This document shows, piece by piece, positions 1 through 11,050 of a DNA stretch of 37,925 nucleotides. A program made the translations under genes and the position numbers. This DNA comes from Lingula anatina (Eukaryota > Brachiopoda > Lingulata > Lingulida > Lingulidae): NCBI RefSeq assembly GCF_001039355.2, contig NW_019775781.1, positions 8,521 to 46,445 on the forward strand, read 5' to 3'. Numbering within the stretch: position 1 is the first letter of the stretch; the number at the start of each line of letters is the position of its first letter. The notes under the pieces were generated by a model that worked only from the letters and a program-made list of their open reading frames with translations, was not told the origin of the DNA and did not search any database.

Positions 1-268
1 CTGAAGGCCCTGTCACACTGTGGGGTAGAACTCTAACAAACCACGAACCGTACATCTGCTGAAAGCCCTGTCACACTGTGGGGTTGGACTCTAACAAACC
101 ATGAACCGTACATCCGCTGAAGGCCCTGTCACACTATGGGGTAGAACTCTAACAAACCACGAACCGTACATCCGCTGAAATCCCTGTCACACTGTGGGGT
201 AGAACTCTAACAAACCACGAACCGTACATCCGCTGAAATCCCTGTCACACTATGGGGCAGAACTCTAA
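1..268. repeat. 58-bp minisatellite, about 4.6 copies, cut by window edge
   Basis: Units start at 1, 59, 117, 175 and 233 with CTGAA(G/A)(G/T)CCCTGTCACACT and continue through GGGGTAGAACTCTAACAAAC. Small substitutions separate the copies. It probably continues left of the window. Confidence 0.9.
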
Positions 269-2550
269 TCTATGGGGAAAATAAAACATACGAAGACCTT
301 TGTCATACTTTTAAGTCCTGTCAATGCGCTATTTCTGCTGCTAATTAATTCTTTCTCATAGACTGGAAATAAATGTGATTTCAAACACCCAAAGTGTTGT
401 GTATAATCGATTTCACATACGATACTTGCACGTGCCTCTTTTGTGACAGTGCTTAAGCTACCCGTTCGATAGGTTTCATTTGTGCTTAGAACTAGCGAGA
501 GAGAAATGCCCCATTGAGAACAGTACGGGATTGAGAAAAAGTATGTGAAGCTAAAGATCCGGATGATAGCTGGCCAAATTTTTTTTGCTCGTTGACGACC
601 TATTTTAAGTTTCTGCACAATGAAATCGTGGATGGCGTCGTAAATTTGAGTTTGCGCTCACAAATCCGAGGCACGCAAACGGCAGTTATCGTTTTTAATG
701 CCTCAAAACGTTGAAGTTAATATTCATAGGTTGTCCATATGACTGATTTTACTTAATATTAACCCAAGGAATATATAAGTAGCAAATAGGGTCACGGCAC
801 AACTTACCCAGGTGGTATAAGATTTTCAACAAAATCATTTTCTACTGCTGTATTAATTATTGCCAGAGTAGCTCCAGTGGCTTGTCCAGCACAGAAGCTA
901 CTGGCGGCAGTAAAGTCGAGGCCTGTATTGACGCCAAAGAATTGATAACACTTCGTTAAATCGTCAGTGGCGTGCCAAAACTCTGTACCAGCAGGACCAA
1001 GACAAGCTGGAATGAAATGATCTTTGTAGAAGGGTAAAAGTATTTCATTGCTTGTAAACAAACTTGATTGTTTCTCATCATATTACCTAATGAAAAAGAT
1101 CAATGTTTAATTTATCAACAAACAATATCTATGTATATCTATAGGGTGACTAAAATGTGGCACTATTTTGCTTGAAGATGAACATTAGGTACGTTAGCTT
1201 TTTTTTTCAATCACTATATAATTAAAAAGCGATTAATATCACGCGAGTGCCTTAACTACAAATTAACAGACAAGTGCTTTGCCCCAGCGAAAGGCATTAT
1301 ATTTTGTTCGTATTTTAAAGCCTTAAAAGCATTTGTAGGATAGCCACTAACTACGGCAACCACCCTTAAGGTGCAAAAGATAATTTGTTCGTATCCAAAG
1401 AGAAGTCAAGCGTATCGTCAGCAAAATTTCGGTCATTTAGAACACGCACAATAAAAATGAATCCTCTGAGCTAGAGACATCAATGTTTTTTATTGTTATT
1501 TATATATGCTTTAAGGAAATAAAATCTTGGTTCACTTCCTTGTATCAAATAGAAATATTATCTTAAAATTGGCTCCGATTTATATAGAGACATGCTGTGT
1601 TCAAAAATGTTTATATCAAAATAAATAACACCTACTTCTTATATCCGAGCAAATTGTGCCGTCGCCGGTGAAGCCAGGTATGCAAACACAATGGTATCCA
1701 AAACAGTCTGGTTTGCATGTCGCGTTTGGACTGCAATTATTATTACATGGATCGTCGACCTAAAATGACAGAAATCCTCATACCAATTTGATTGTAATCT
1801 GAGCCGTCTGCTTGCAGTACCAGGTAAAGCGGTGTTCACTCAAACCTTTACCAAAGTAAAGCTGTTCTACCTGGCTTCTAAGAACTCTCTAGCTTTAAGC
1901 CGCTATTTTGGCAGTCGTGTGTGATGGAGTGCATAACAGCTTTTCTTCATCAGCCATCTTGTTTTGTTTGTTTGTTTTTGTGTAATGATGTCCTGAGTAA
2001 GAAGCGTTTCCGGAAGAGAAAATGTTAAACCAATGTCTAACATTACTAAAAGTGACTGCTATATTTTTATCAAATGTGTTGTTCGGAACGTTGCAATATA
2101 ACTACACTGTTTAGGATTTTAGACAAGCTGATATACCACTCTGCATTTGTAAAGATATCTTGGCGGGTTAAGCAAGTGACTGCTATATTTGTATCAAATG
2201 TTGTTCGGAACGTATTTTTGTGATTTTCATATCACGTTTGTTTTCCTGTGTGTAGATACCGTGTAAATGCACTGTTTTACATATGGCTGATATACCACTT
2301 CACAATTGTGAAGATATCTTGGCGAGTTAAGCAATGGACAATAGGTTATTTTTTAATAAAAGTCACTGGGTTTTGTTCGATATATCAATGTCATTTGGCA
2401 TACGACATATTCTCAACGCGAGATTTGAAAGAAGGGATTTCAGCGTCCTCTTTTTATAATTATCATTATAATAATCTCAAGTCGTAAATCCAGATGTTCA
2501 GTAGTCTTTACATTAAAAAATTACTTAGGAACACAATAACCGAGATATGT

Positions 2551-2625
<75 letters not shown>

Positions 2626-5600
2626 AAGATTAAGATTCTAAATCAAAAAGGCTAATTCTCACATAAAACCAATTACAATCGAGATTGAACAGTTTCCTAA
2701 AAAAAAGATATGTTGTTTACGTAAAATTATCAGCTGATTCAATTCATCAAATTCCAAATGGTGTCATATTCCGTTCCATTGGGCCAGCTGTCTTAATGGA
2801 GATATATCCCCATAAGTTTTAGAGGTTTCACTGACAACTGATCTGCTGATCACTAGTGTCTGGTAGAAACATAGTGATATCCGTCAGGTCTCCACTGCAC
2901 ACACTCAGCATGGAGATTGATTGTCTATGATAACATATCCATTGCATAAAAAACATATCTGTGATATATAAACTTAATGAAATGAACTTCATGTATAAAA
3001 TATGTGTATATATAAGGGAATGGACTACCTGTACTTCACACAGTACGTTGCCAATCTTGTCGCAACGTTTATCTCTCCATCCGGGCTCTTGTTGTTTGTT
3101 CTTTTTGATAACAATGGCGCCGCACTCTCGCCCCGGTAGGTTGCGTGGTGTACCGCCTCCAAAGCCGTCCCAGTTTTGATAACACATGGCATTCCCGTCT
3201 ATCCACTCCCAGTCGGTCCTGTTTTGTCTACTCAGCCCTATCCATGTGATGGAAAGTTTGTCTCTGCAAAAGCAATGAGTTTTAATATTTCAGTTGCCTT
3301 TATTAACATTAGAGTTCTAGACAATAAAGTTGCACATTTCGCCAGGAATATCTTATCGTAAGTCACTCCATGAGTTGGCCAGTCCATGCAGGCTATTAAA
3401 ATGGTGGCCATGCCAGGCAGGTTATTAAAATGAGGTGCTCAGTTCAGGTAGGTTATTAAAATGAGGTGGTCAGTCCAGGTAGGTTATTAAAATGAGGTGG
3501 TCAGTCCAGGTAGGTTATTAAAATGAGGTGGTCAGTCCAGGTAGGTTATTAAAATGAGGTGGTCAGTCCAGGTAGGTTATTAAAATGAGGTGGTCAGTCC
3601 AGGTAGGTTATTAAAATGAGGTGGTCAGTCCAGGTAGGTTATTAAAATGAGGTGGTCAGTCCAGGTAGGTTATTAAAATGAGGTGGTCAGTCCAGGTAGG
3701 TTATTAAAATGAGGTGGTCAGTCCAGGTAGGTTATTAAAATGAGGTGGTCAGTCCAGGTAGGTTATTAAAATGAGGTGGTCAGTCCAGGTAGGTTATTAA
3801 AATGAGGTGGTCAGTCCAGGTAGGTTATTAAAATGAGGTGGTCAGTCCAGGTAGGTTATTAAAATGAGGTGGTCAGTCCAGGTAGGTTATTAAAATGAGG
3901 TGGTCAGTCCAGGTAGGTTATTAAAATGAGGTGGTCAGTCCAGGTAGGTTATTAAAATGAGGTGGTCAGTCCAGGTAGGTTATTAAAATGAGGTGGTCAG
4001 TCCAGGTAGGTTATTAAAATGAGGTGGTCAGTCCAGGTAGGTTATTAAAATGAGGTGGTCAGTCCAGGTAGGTTATTAAAATGAGGTGGTCAGTCCAGGT
4101 AGGTTATTAAAATGAGGTGGTCAGTCCAGGTAGGTTATTAAAATGAGGTGGTCAGTCCAGGTAGGTTATTAAAATGAGGTGGTCAGTCCAGGTAGGTTAT
4201 TAAAATGAGGTGGTCAGTCCAGGTAGGTTATTAAAATGAGGTGGTCAGTCCAGGTAGGTTATTAAAATGAGGTGGTCAGTCCAGGTAGGTTATTTAAATG
4301 AGGTGGTCAGTCCAGGCAGGCTATTACCTGGTGGACGGTCTTAAGGTCGGTTGCTTAACGTCAGTTCCAGGATTTGACTCCAACATAGCCCTGATTCTTC
4401 TTTTACTGGATGACTAAAACATTTACTTTTTGGTGTCTGAAACAGTTTCTCACACAGGCATGAACACATACGAAAGTGATGAAAACCTTACAAAATCCTC
4501 AGACAGCTAAGGAAGAAATAATATGATTAACAATACATTCAAAATGAATGGATAAAAACGAATGTTTGTTGGACTAACCATGAGTAGTCAGCAGATGTGG
4601 ACGTGTGGCCATATATGTTCTTTCGCCATAGTTTCAAACACAACGAAGTTAGTTTGTCATTTTAAAGTAATTATAATAATAAATCCTGTGGACAAAGCTG
4701 TAATAGGGTAGGGGTCATATTACCATGCGCCAAACATAGCGAAAACTTCTCAACACTTTGGAAGTCCATAGAAGCTCTGCCGGACATTTCCGTTTTTTTT
4801 TCTTTTTTGACTTCTGATTTGTTTTACACTAGACATCCCGGGACAATGTCGTAACGTGGCAACATTTGTTATAAGATATGTAAAACTAAAAACTACTAAC
4901 TTTCCTTTGATCAAGCTCTGGGCCACGTCTTGCTCGTTCTGGTTATGTATGGAGGCCAGTCTGGCAGTGACCACCTGCTGGCTACAGAACCTGGCAGCGG
5001 CAGGATAATCCCACATCTCGCCGTTATTACCCTTGAAGAATTGGAGGCATTTGGACCCATCCGTGCTCTTAAACCAATTCTCAGTGCCCGGCGGTCCCCC
5101 TTTGCACGCTGAAGTGAAGTAAGACGGCGGTTTCTTGACAATGCTCGCACACACACAAATATACAGCGGAAGTCGTAATTAAGTTTCCGTTGTATTTTGG
5201 TTTGATAACGTTTGAAATGTTTTAATCCCTATTTTGTGAATAAAAGGGGGTGGGTAAACAATGGACAGCCATGTCAATCCCTTCAAAATTCAAACGGAAA
5301 AACACAATGGCTTGGAGGCAATACCACAATAGCTTAGACGAGTGAACCCACGACGCCGTGTCCGGAATCGCGCAAAATTTAGCTATGAATCAAATTTAGG
5401 AACATGCTTGAAATACGGATACCGTTGAATACTTTTAGGTTGAATAACGCATTAATATTACCTTCCAGAATCGAGGTCAAAATAGTTACGTGTAAATCGC
5501 TTTGAAGATCTTAATCCAATGCTGACAACAACAACCAGTTTCAATCATTTAATGTTCACTCGTCGCCCAAATAGAAGAAAGCTCCTCAGACGTATTGTCA

Positions 5601-7502
5601 CTTGAAAACGAAAACATACTAGAACACTAGCAAGCGGTTTTAATCTCATATTTTATCTTAGTTGCACCTTACGATAATCACAAATGTGACTGAGCTATAA
5701 AGGTTTACCTTTCGGTTTGGGTTTCTTCTTATTTACTACGACATGTTCTTGGTCCTCTGGAAGTTTCGCTTCTTTTTCTTCTTCTTTGGCTGCAAGAAGA
5801 ATCGTCATTATTAGGTTGAAATCGTCATTATTTAGTTTTCAGTGAATTATCAAAAGCGTATGTGAATTGAATAGCAGTGTGTTTGGACTGGGCAGTACAC
5901 AGTGGACGGAGGATGGGGTTACCCACCCATAGATACAAATATACAGAGACAGTCCATTAGTCTCCGTTTTTAGTAGTTGCATTTCTAGTGACGTGGTGTT
6001 ACGATGCACGTTTTGAGTTGCTAAAGAGAAAAAATAAAAAAATAAAAAGAATCAACCCATATCGTACGCCTACATGTGCATGTATGAGTAATGTGGTTGA
6101 GAAAAGTGCCCCCAAGTCCCCCCCCCCCCCCCGTACCTCAACCAAATTATATATGCACTTGTACACGTATGCCCAATGTGGTAAAGTGTACCCCCAAGTA
6201 CCCCCCAGTGTCCCCCCTGTACCTCAACCAAATTATATATGTACTTGTACACGTATGCCCAATGTGGTAAAGTGTACCCCCCAAGTACCCCCCAGTGTCC
6301 CCCCGTACCTCAACTAAATTATATATGTACTTGTACACGTATGCCCAATGTAGTAAGTTGCATTTCAAGTGACGTGGTGTTATGATGCACGTTTTTTGAG
6401 TTGCTAAAGAGAAAAAAATAAAAAGAACAGTATACAAATAAAATATAGGATATAAACACTTTCATATCCGCTAGTTATAATGGGTCAGCCTGACTCCATT
6501 TTGTCCTGAGCGTACATGTAAGACGTATATGGTTGAGAAAAAAATTGCCCCCCTCCCAATACCCCGGTACCCAACCCATATCCTACGCCTATATGTACCT
6601 AATGAAAATCACAAATGTGACTGAGCTATAAAGGTTTACCTTTCGGTTTGGGTTTATTCTTATTTACTACGACATGTTCTTGGTCCTCTGGAAGTTTCGC
6701 TTCTTTTTCTTCTTCTTTGGCTGCAAGAAGAATCGTCATTATTAGGTTGAAATCGTCATGATTTAGTTTTCAGTGAATTATCAAAAGCGTATGTGAATTG
6801 AATAGCAGTGTGTTTGGACTGGGCAGTACACAGTGGACGGAGGATGGGGTTACCCACCCATAGATACAAACATACAGAGGCGGTCCATTAGTCTCCGTTT
6901 TTAGTAGTTGCATTTCTAGTGACGTGGTGTTATGATGCACGTTTTTTGAGTTGCTAAAGAGAAAAAAATAAAAAGAACAGTAAACAAATAAAATACAGGA
7001 TATAAACACTTTCATATCCGCTAGTTATAATGGGTCAGCTTGACTCCATTTTGTCCTGAGCGTACATGTAAGACGTATATGGTTGAGAAAAAAATTGCCC
7101 CCCTCCCAATACCCCGGTACCCAACCCATACCCTACGCCTAGATGTGCACGCATGAGTAATGTGGTTGAGAAAAGTACCCCCCTCCCCAGTGTCCCCACT
7201 GTACCTCAACCAAATTATATATGTACTTGTACACGCATGCCCAATGTGGTAAAGTGTACCCCCAAGTACCCCCTCCCCCCAGTGTCCCCCTGTATCTCAG
7301 CCAAATTATATATGTACTTGTACACGTATGCCCAATGTGGTAAAGTGTACCCCCAAGTACCCCCTCCCCAAATCCTCTGGCTACATGTGTACACATGAAA
7401 AATGTGGTTTAGAAAAGTGAACCCCCTTTCCACGACCCCCCCCCCCACAAAAAAATAATAATAAGCATGTAGCAGGCGTACAAAGCTGTCATACTATTCA
7501 AT

Positions 7503-7538
<36 letters not shown>

Positions 7539-9025
7539 TATATAAGCGTGTCATTGTCAAAATCGCGCACTCAGATTGAATTGACGGTGGCGACAGGTGC
7601 TCGTTCAGTTCTTTATGTTATGTTATCGTTTTGTAGCATATTTTATCATATTTAAGACATATTCAAAGTAGGCATGTTGCTGTATTTATTAAACCGCGTT
7701 TCAACTTAAAATATAAATATAAATAGATATAAATAGATATATGTTTTTATCAGATCTCATGCGAACTGTCCCTCGGCCACTGAGGTCAAGGGGGTGGAAC
7801 ACCCACGTTGAGTTCGTTGAAAATTCTTATTGTTTGGCTCTTTAAACAGTACTCTTAAAATAATGTGTGAATCGAGCAACTATATAACCTACATATCTTG
7901 ACTTTTGTTGCCGCAAATGTGGAAATATAGTGCAGATGCTGGGATTATTTATGCTGTGATTCGATCGATTTTAGTGTGCCTCGAATGGCTCACCATATAG
8001 GTGCATAAGTACGCTCTGCACCTTAGTCATGTAGCAGTTCCCTTGGGGGGGTGAGGGGCACGTGTTTCAGGTGACATAAGAGTAAAGATTAAATAACCCA
8101 AGATATTACGACTTATCTAACAGAAAATATCCAATGAAAATACACCAAACTTTTAGTGTTACTAAATCATGTCATTAATTTATTTTAGTGTGACGGGTTA
8201 CATTGTTTAGAAACCTTTCCCACACAACACTTCAGGGTTATAATACACTACCTATATAATCATTTATTGTAGATATAAATACTGCAAGTGTTTTTTTGTC
8301 CATAAAACATACCAAGTAAATAATGTATTTGTTTGTTTGAAGCCCCAACTTAACAAATTAATTGTTTTTGTACCTAAGACACTGTATCCTCCCGGGAGGG
8401 GGAGGGAGGGGGGTGAGATCGTCAACATACAGACCGAACATGGCCCAAAATGACCAGTCGTCCGTTGTAAAAATTCACCAAAACTGTATTGTTAACTGCA
8501 CTGAAATGTATATAATGTAGTGCAATATATAAACGGAATTTTGCTTTTTTATACTAATTACAGAACATTTTTTCTTTTATTCATTTTAAAAAGATTTAGC
8601 AGATTGTTTCATTTGCCGGTGTGTTTTTATACATCTACATAAAACGATAAAATCCGTATTTGAAATTGACTCAGGAGTGATTTTCCCTTTCTGTTTAATT
8701 CTATTTGTAAGTATTATTTCAGGTTTTAGAGCTTTCCTTAATGTTTTAATGTTCTGAGTTTAGTAAATTAAAAATATTGTTTTTTTCGTTTTATGCGACA
8801 TTGTTCCTAAAATATTTTGATGTTTCCAGTATTAACATTTGATTGGTACAGAAACTTGCTCTCCATACTCTCAGAAAGTCTGAGAATCTCTTTTACTTCA
8901 CAACACCAGTTTGTCTCTAACTAAAATTCTCGAAATTTTATGCTTTACTATTCTATCACTGTATATAAACTGCCACATCTAGAATACTCTTAATTGTCGT
9001 TAAGCTCTGTAATTTTTCAGTTATC

Positions 9026-9086
<61 letters not shown>

Positions 9087-9974
9087 AATGTTTTGATGTT
9101 TCCAGTATTAACATTTAATTGGTACAGAAACTTACTCTCCATATCAGAAAGTCTGAGAATCTCCTTTACTTCACAACAATAGTTTGTCTCTACTTCTCGA
9201 AATTATATGCTTCACTATTCTATCATTGTATATAAAATGTTCTTTTACATATAGATGTACCAGATCTGATCAGAAACCATCCCGATGCTGGTATTTACCT
9301 ATGGTAAACTGCCGATACCTGTTGCTTTCTTATAACCATACTGACATCTCAAAATGCTATGGTTATGTTTAAATATTGTAATTTTATATGTAAAGGACCT
9401 TGCACATTTCATTCTTATGTTGTGTGGTCATTCTGTTCGCCTTTGTTCACTTTCTCATCACTAATCTATTCAGGTTAAGATGTGCAATGGAACAAAAAGC
9501 AGTGGACTCCAGCAGGCGGGTCAGATTCATGGAATATGGTAATATATTTCATGGTATCACAGTCAATATTTTTTTAAAAAATCAGACTTATACCGTATTA
9601 AATAAGATTTACCCCCCCCCCCCCCACCGCATTATGATATGACCTGGTTTCAGTTATGGTGACCATAATTATTGAATAATTATTGAATTAATCCTTTTGG
9701 AACAAAATCTATTAATTAACTGATCAGATGATCTGAGCAGTTTGCCAAGAAGATATATTTTCTCTTCTTTTCCTTAATAAATTACATATACATCACAACA
9801 GTCCACAAAGTCACTGAGAGACACATAGCTGAGTTAAGCTAGTTCAAAGTTCTAGAAGTGGTTTTAACTTATCTATAGTGCACATTCTATACTACACACA
9901 GTGTTTACAGTACCTCCGCAGAATACATCCAGTGCCAGAACCAATGTCAAGAAAACAGCCGCCCATCTCATCAT
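1..9974 (-). CDS. Secreted C-type lectin / EGF protein gene, 5' part (partial, runs off left edge)
   Basis: I assembled this gene from exons whose splice phases agree: 9914-9974, 5709-5789 (or its copy 6640-6720, or both), 4901-5108, 3029-3263, 1636-1759 and 808-1006. The predicted protein starts with a 20-residue hydrophobic signal peptide, then a Lys/Glu/Pro-rich linker, a complete C-type lectin domain, an EGF-like module and the first half of a second C-type lectin domain. The donor after 808 leaves the frame open, so the rest lies left of this window. Lectin-domain landmarks are the WIGL core, the W-E-W-I-D-G segment, and the paired cysteines ending in LCE. The family includes secreted carbohydrate- or protein-binding proteins used in immunity and extracellular matrix; ligand and role here are not deducible. 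The family assignment is strong; the name is not. Confidence 0.85.
269..807. other. Lectin intron, no feature recognised
   Basis: Sequence downstream of the last visible lectin exon. A 117-codon minus-strand open frame here lacks lectin-like motifs and plausible splice sites, so I do not call it coding. Confidence 0.4.
808..1006 (-). CDS. Lectin gene exon: first half of C-type lectin domain 2
   Basis: This is a paralogue of the 4901-5108 exon: CLGPAGTEFWHATDDLTKC, YQFF, SFCAGQ, and ATLAIINTAVENDFVE. Splice phases are identical (1 in, 2 out), which indicates that the two lectin domains arose by exon-pair duplication. The acceptor is CATTCCAG and the donor is CCTGG followed by GTAAGT, a strong site. 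The exon for the second half of this domain was not found to the left and must lie outside the window. Confidence 0.85.
1007..1635. other. Lectin intron, AT-rich
   Basis: This is the intron between the EGF module and the second lectin domain. It is unique AT-rich sequence; I see no exon, array or transposon in it. Confidence 0.5.
1636..1759 (-). CDS. Lectin gene exon: EGF-like module
   Basis: The module reads DDPCNNNCSPNATC, KPDCFGYHCVC and then IPGFTGDGTIC. The spacing is that of a calcium-type EGF-like domain, including the C-x-C and GFTGDG motif. It has seven cysteines instead of six: the usual Gly in the second loop (x-x-D-G-F-G/x-Y) appears as Cys. The acceptor is CATTTTAG. The preferred donor is AGAA followed by GTAGGT, leaving phase 1, which matches the next exon and gives SDIRTCLGPAG at the junction. 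Confidence 0.85.
1760..3028. repeat. Lectin intron with local duplication and (AT)n tract
   Basis: The intron between lectin domain 1 and the EGF exon contains two diverged copies of a segment of roughly 130-160 bp (about 2047-2174 and 2175-2335; both carry GTGACTGCTATATTT, GTTCGGAACGT and GATATCTTGGCG). It also has an (AT)n microsatellite at about 2552-2622. I see no further exon here. Confidence 0.7.
3029..3263 (-). CDS. Lectin gene exon: second half of C-type lectin domain 1
   Basis: The exon contains WIGLSRQNRTDWEWIDG, then YQNWDGFGGG, then the C-terminal Cys pairs RECG and KRCD, and the closing VLCEVQ. These are the hallmark positions of the lectin fold. At the calcium site the usual EPN or QPD triplet is replaced by TPR (GGTPRN), and the usual WND is WRD, so classical Ca-dependent sugar binding may be lost or altered. 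NRT is a possible N-glycosylation site. The acceptor is TTTTGCAG, the donor is CAG followed by GTAGTC, and the exit phase is 0. Confidence 0.9.
3264..4900. other. Lectin gene intron with flanking unique sequence and minisatellite
   Basis: The intron between the two halves of lectin domain 1 is filled mostly by a 31-bp tandem array (separate entry). The rest, about 4330-4900, is unique AT-rich sequence in which I see no exon. Confidence 0.7.
3390..4320. repeat. 31-bp minisatellite, about 30 copies
   Basis: The unit, such as GGTGGTCAGTCCAGGTAGG followed by TTATTAAAATGA, repeats with almost no variation. Only the edge units are diverged (for example GGTGCTCAGTTCAGG at the left and TTATTTAAATGA at the right), as expected for internal homogenisation. 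It sits about 130 bp from the acceptor of the 3029-3263 exon. Copy number probably varies between individuals. Confidence 0.95.
4901..5108 (-). CDS. Lectin gene exon: first half of C-type lectin domain 1
   Basis: This encodes the N-terminal half of a long-form C-type lectin domain: an extra N-terminal Cys pair (ACKGG and SKCLQFF), the helix region ending in RFCSQQ, and the ARLASIHNQNEQD stretch equivalent to the common A-x-L-x-x-I/V-x-x-x-x-E motif. The acceptor is CACTTCAG and the donor GTTAGT, a weaker but acceptable site. Phase 2 at the donor agrees with the next exon, giving IKGKDKLSITWIGL across the junction. Confidence 0.85.
5709..5789 (-). CDS. Lectin gene linker exon (Lys/Glu-rich), copy nearest the lectin domain
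   Basis: The exon encodes 26 complete codons plus split codons at each end, reading KEEEKEAKLPEDQEH followed by VVVNKKKPKPK. The segment is highly charged, has no cysteines and looks like a flexible spacer between signal peptide and lectin domain. The acceptor is TTGCAG and the donor GGTAAAC. The outgoing single base joins the CG at the start of the next exon to make Ala before the first lectin cysteine. Confidence 0.7.
6105..7445. repeat. C-rich minisatellite of roughly 80-85 bp units
   Basis: Units contain CCAAATTATATATGTACTTG, ACACGTATGCCCAATGTGG and a run of CCCC blocks (CCCAAGTACCCCCCAGTGTC). Copies occur at about 6105-6350 and 7150-7445, on both sides of the duplicated linker exon. Open reading frames across them are repeat artefacts. 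Confidence 0.8.
6640..6720 (-). CDS. Lectin gene linker exon, upstream tandem copy
   Basis: This 81-bp copy lies exactly 931 bp from the linker exon at 5709-5789 and keeps both the TGCAG acceptor and the GGTAAAC donor. The only difference I see inside the exon changes one Lys codon to Asn (KKKP to KNKP near the end). The exon is symmetric, phase 1 on both sides, so it could be spliced in alone, together with the other copy, or not at all without breaking the frame. Which copy is used cannot be told from sequence. Confidence 0.6.
7446..9913. repeat. Lectin intron 1, remainder: microsatellites and a local duplication
   Basis: It holds a (CA)n tract at about 7505-7537, an (ATT)n tract at about 9027-9085 and two direct copies of a segment of about 155 bp (about 8809-8970 and 9085-9237) that flank the (ATT)n tract; both include GATGTTTCCAGTATTAACAT. 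A C-tract lies at about 9611-9626. I see no exon in this stretch. Confidence 0.7.
9914..9974 (-). CDS. Lectin gene exon 1: start codon and signal peptide
   Basis: Two adjacent ATGs (9972-9974 and 9969-9971) begin a hydrophobic leader: MMRW, then AVFLTLVLALDVFC. This is a typical secretory signal peptide with short n-region and Leu/Val-rich core, and likely cleavage near the Cys-Gly-Ala boundary. The exon ends after one base of a codon at a GTACTG donor. That phase matches the linker exon, whose first two bases complete an Ala codon. The first ATG is taken as the start because no other upstream context is supported. The 5' UTR lies to the right and its end was not located. Confidence 0.8.
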
Positions 9975-10088
9975 TTATGCTGACACAGTTGGTTGCATAG
10001 GAATGGTGTCTTACAGAGTAGCTGCGACTGTTGTATGCACTGTAGGATAGCAAGATAACATGGGCAGCAGTTTTCTACTACAGAGGGA

Positions 10089-10105
10089 TGACGTCATGGC
10101 ACGTG
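10089..10105. promoter_or_regulatory. Candidate CRE (TGACGTCA) and E-box (CACGTG) upstream of the lectin gene
   Basis: A perfect palindromic CRE, TGACGTCA, sits at 10089-10096, and a perfect CACGTG E-box follows at 10100-10105, about 115-130 bp upstream of the lectin start codon. Both match known binding sites for CREB/ATF and bHLH factors. The placement fits a proximal promoter, but the transcription start is unknown, and short motifs occur by chance. Confidence 0.3.
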
Positions 10106-10355
10106 ATAGCACGGTGTAATAAAAATTGTATATGTAAAGTTTTGCTTCCAGCAGATCAGATACATTTAAAGATAAGCAGAGGTGTCAAAAATGCTTCCCC
10201 TCCTTTATGTTTGTAGTAAAGCAGTTCAAACTTCCTTGGCGAAAATCATCGTCTCACATCAACAAATGCGTCTAGACGTGTTCTTGTTTCTTAACCGGAA
10301 TTCCACAAAATTTAGCGGCCCTGTGTAAGGTATTTCACTTTATCTTAGTGGTTCT

Positions 10356-11050
10356 GTGTGTACATTCCCTCAAACTACCAATTCAATGGACAAAAAGGGA
10401 ATATGTTTTATTTCTATTGATACAAATAAATCAGCTGGCCCAGATAACACACCGTGTTGGATCCCAAACAGTTTTGCTGGAATTTTAGTACACCCATATT
10501 TGCATCTGGAACATTACAACCACGCCAACATTTGGAAGTGCGCCTTTGTTGTGCCACTTCCCAAAAGTAAGCCAACACTTAGTATTGAAAATCATTTGGT
10601 AGCGGTATGCCTAAAACCTATTTTAAGCAAGGAGTAGCATTTGTTTTACTTATGGGCCCGTATATATAGAAATACCATAAAACGTTCTTCCACTACAACG
10701 GTCTTTATAGAGTTATTCGACACCTGGACCTAGGCGATAGACAATCTTGGGGCACAAACCAAAGTTTTACTATTGGATTTTAGAAAAAATACCTTATAGG
10801 GCCTAGGCCATGATATTCTGTAACCCAAACTTTGCAGCTATGAAATACCGCCAGTGTTACTCAGATGGACCCATGTTTGTTTACTAAATACAGACAAAGC
10901 ATGGTCCAGTTGTGTCACAATGGTGTCATAGCCATGGAGGCGTGGCCCAAAGTGTAAAATCTCTTATTTACAACAATGACTTATGACATGGTATGTTTTT
11001 TTAACATGCAGTTCAGTCCATGGATGACCCCACATGGTATATTAAACAAG
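10356..11050 (+). pseudogene. Decayed non-LTR retrotransposon (LINE) reverse transcriptase fragment
   Basis: An open frame at 10356-10637 carries KSAGPDNTPCWI, then WKCAFVVPLPKSKP and CLKPILSK. These match the conserved N-terminal part of LINE/jockey-type reverse transcriptases (K-x-x-G-P-D-x-I-P, W-K-x-A-x-V-x-P-x-P-K, L-x-P-x-L-S-K). After a stop, similarity resumes in other frames: SSTTTVFIEL near 10690, then AQTKVLLLDFRK near 10750 (the LLLDFRKAFD block), and VLLRWTHVCLLN near 10855. Several stops and frame changes show that it is dead. The clade is uncertain. Confidence 0.75.

Larger units (their letters stand above)
5676..7150. repeat. Overlapping segmental duplications around the linker exon
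   Basis: Positions about 5676-6030 recur at about 6607-6963 (offset 931), including the linker exon. A second, overlapping pair, about 6355-6600 and 6905-7150 (offset 550), carries GTGACGTGGTGTTATGATG and the following CACTTTCATATCCGCTAG stretch. Copies differ at only a few positions, so the events are recent. Confidence 0.85.

Noticed and set aside
265-618. Minus-strand open frame of 117 codons as a lectin exon
   Set aside because: No lectin motifs, no fitting acceptor with the phase 2 needed after 808, and poor composition.
3390-4320. CRISPR-like array (about 30 copies of a 31-bp repeat)
   Set aside because: The copies are directly adjacent with no unique spacers, and the setting is an animal gene intron. 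This is a minisatellite.
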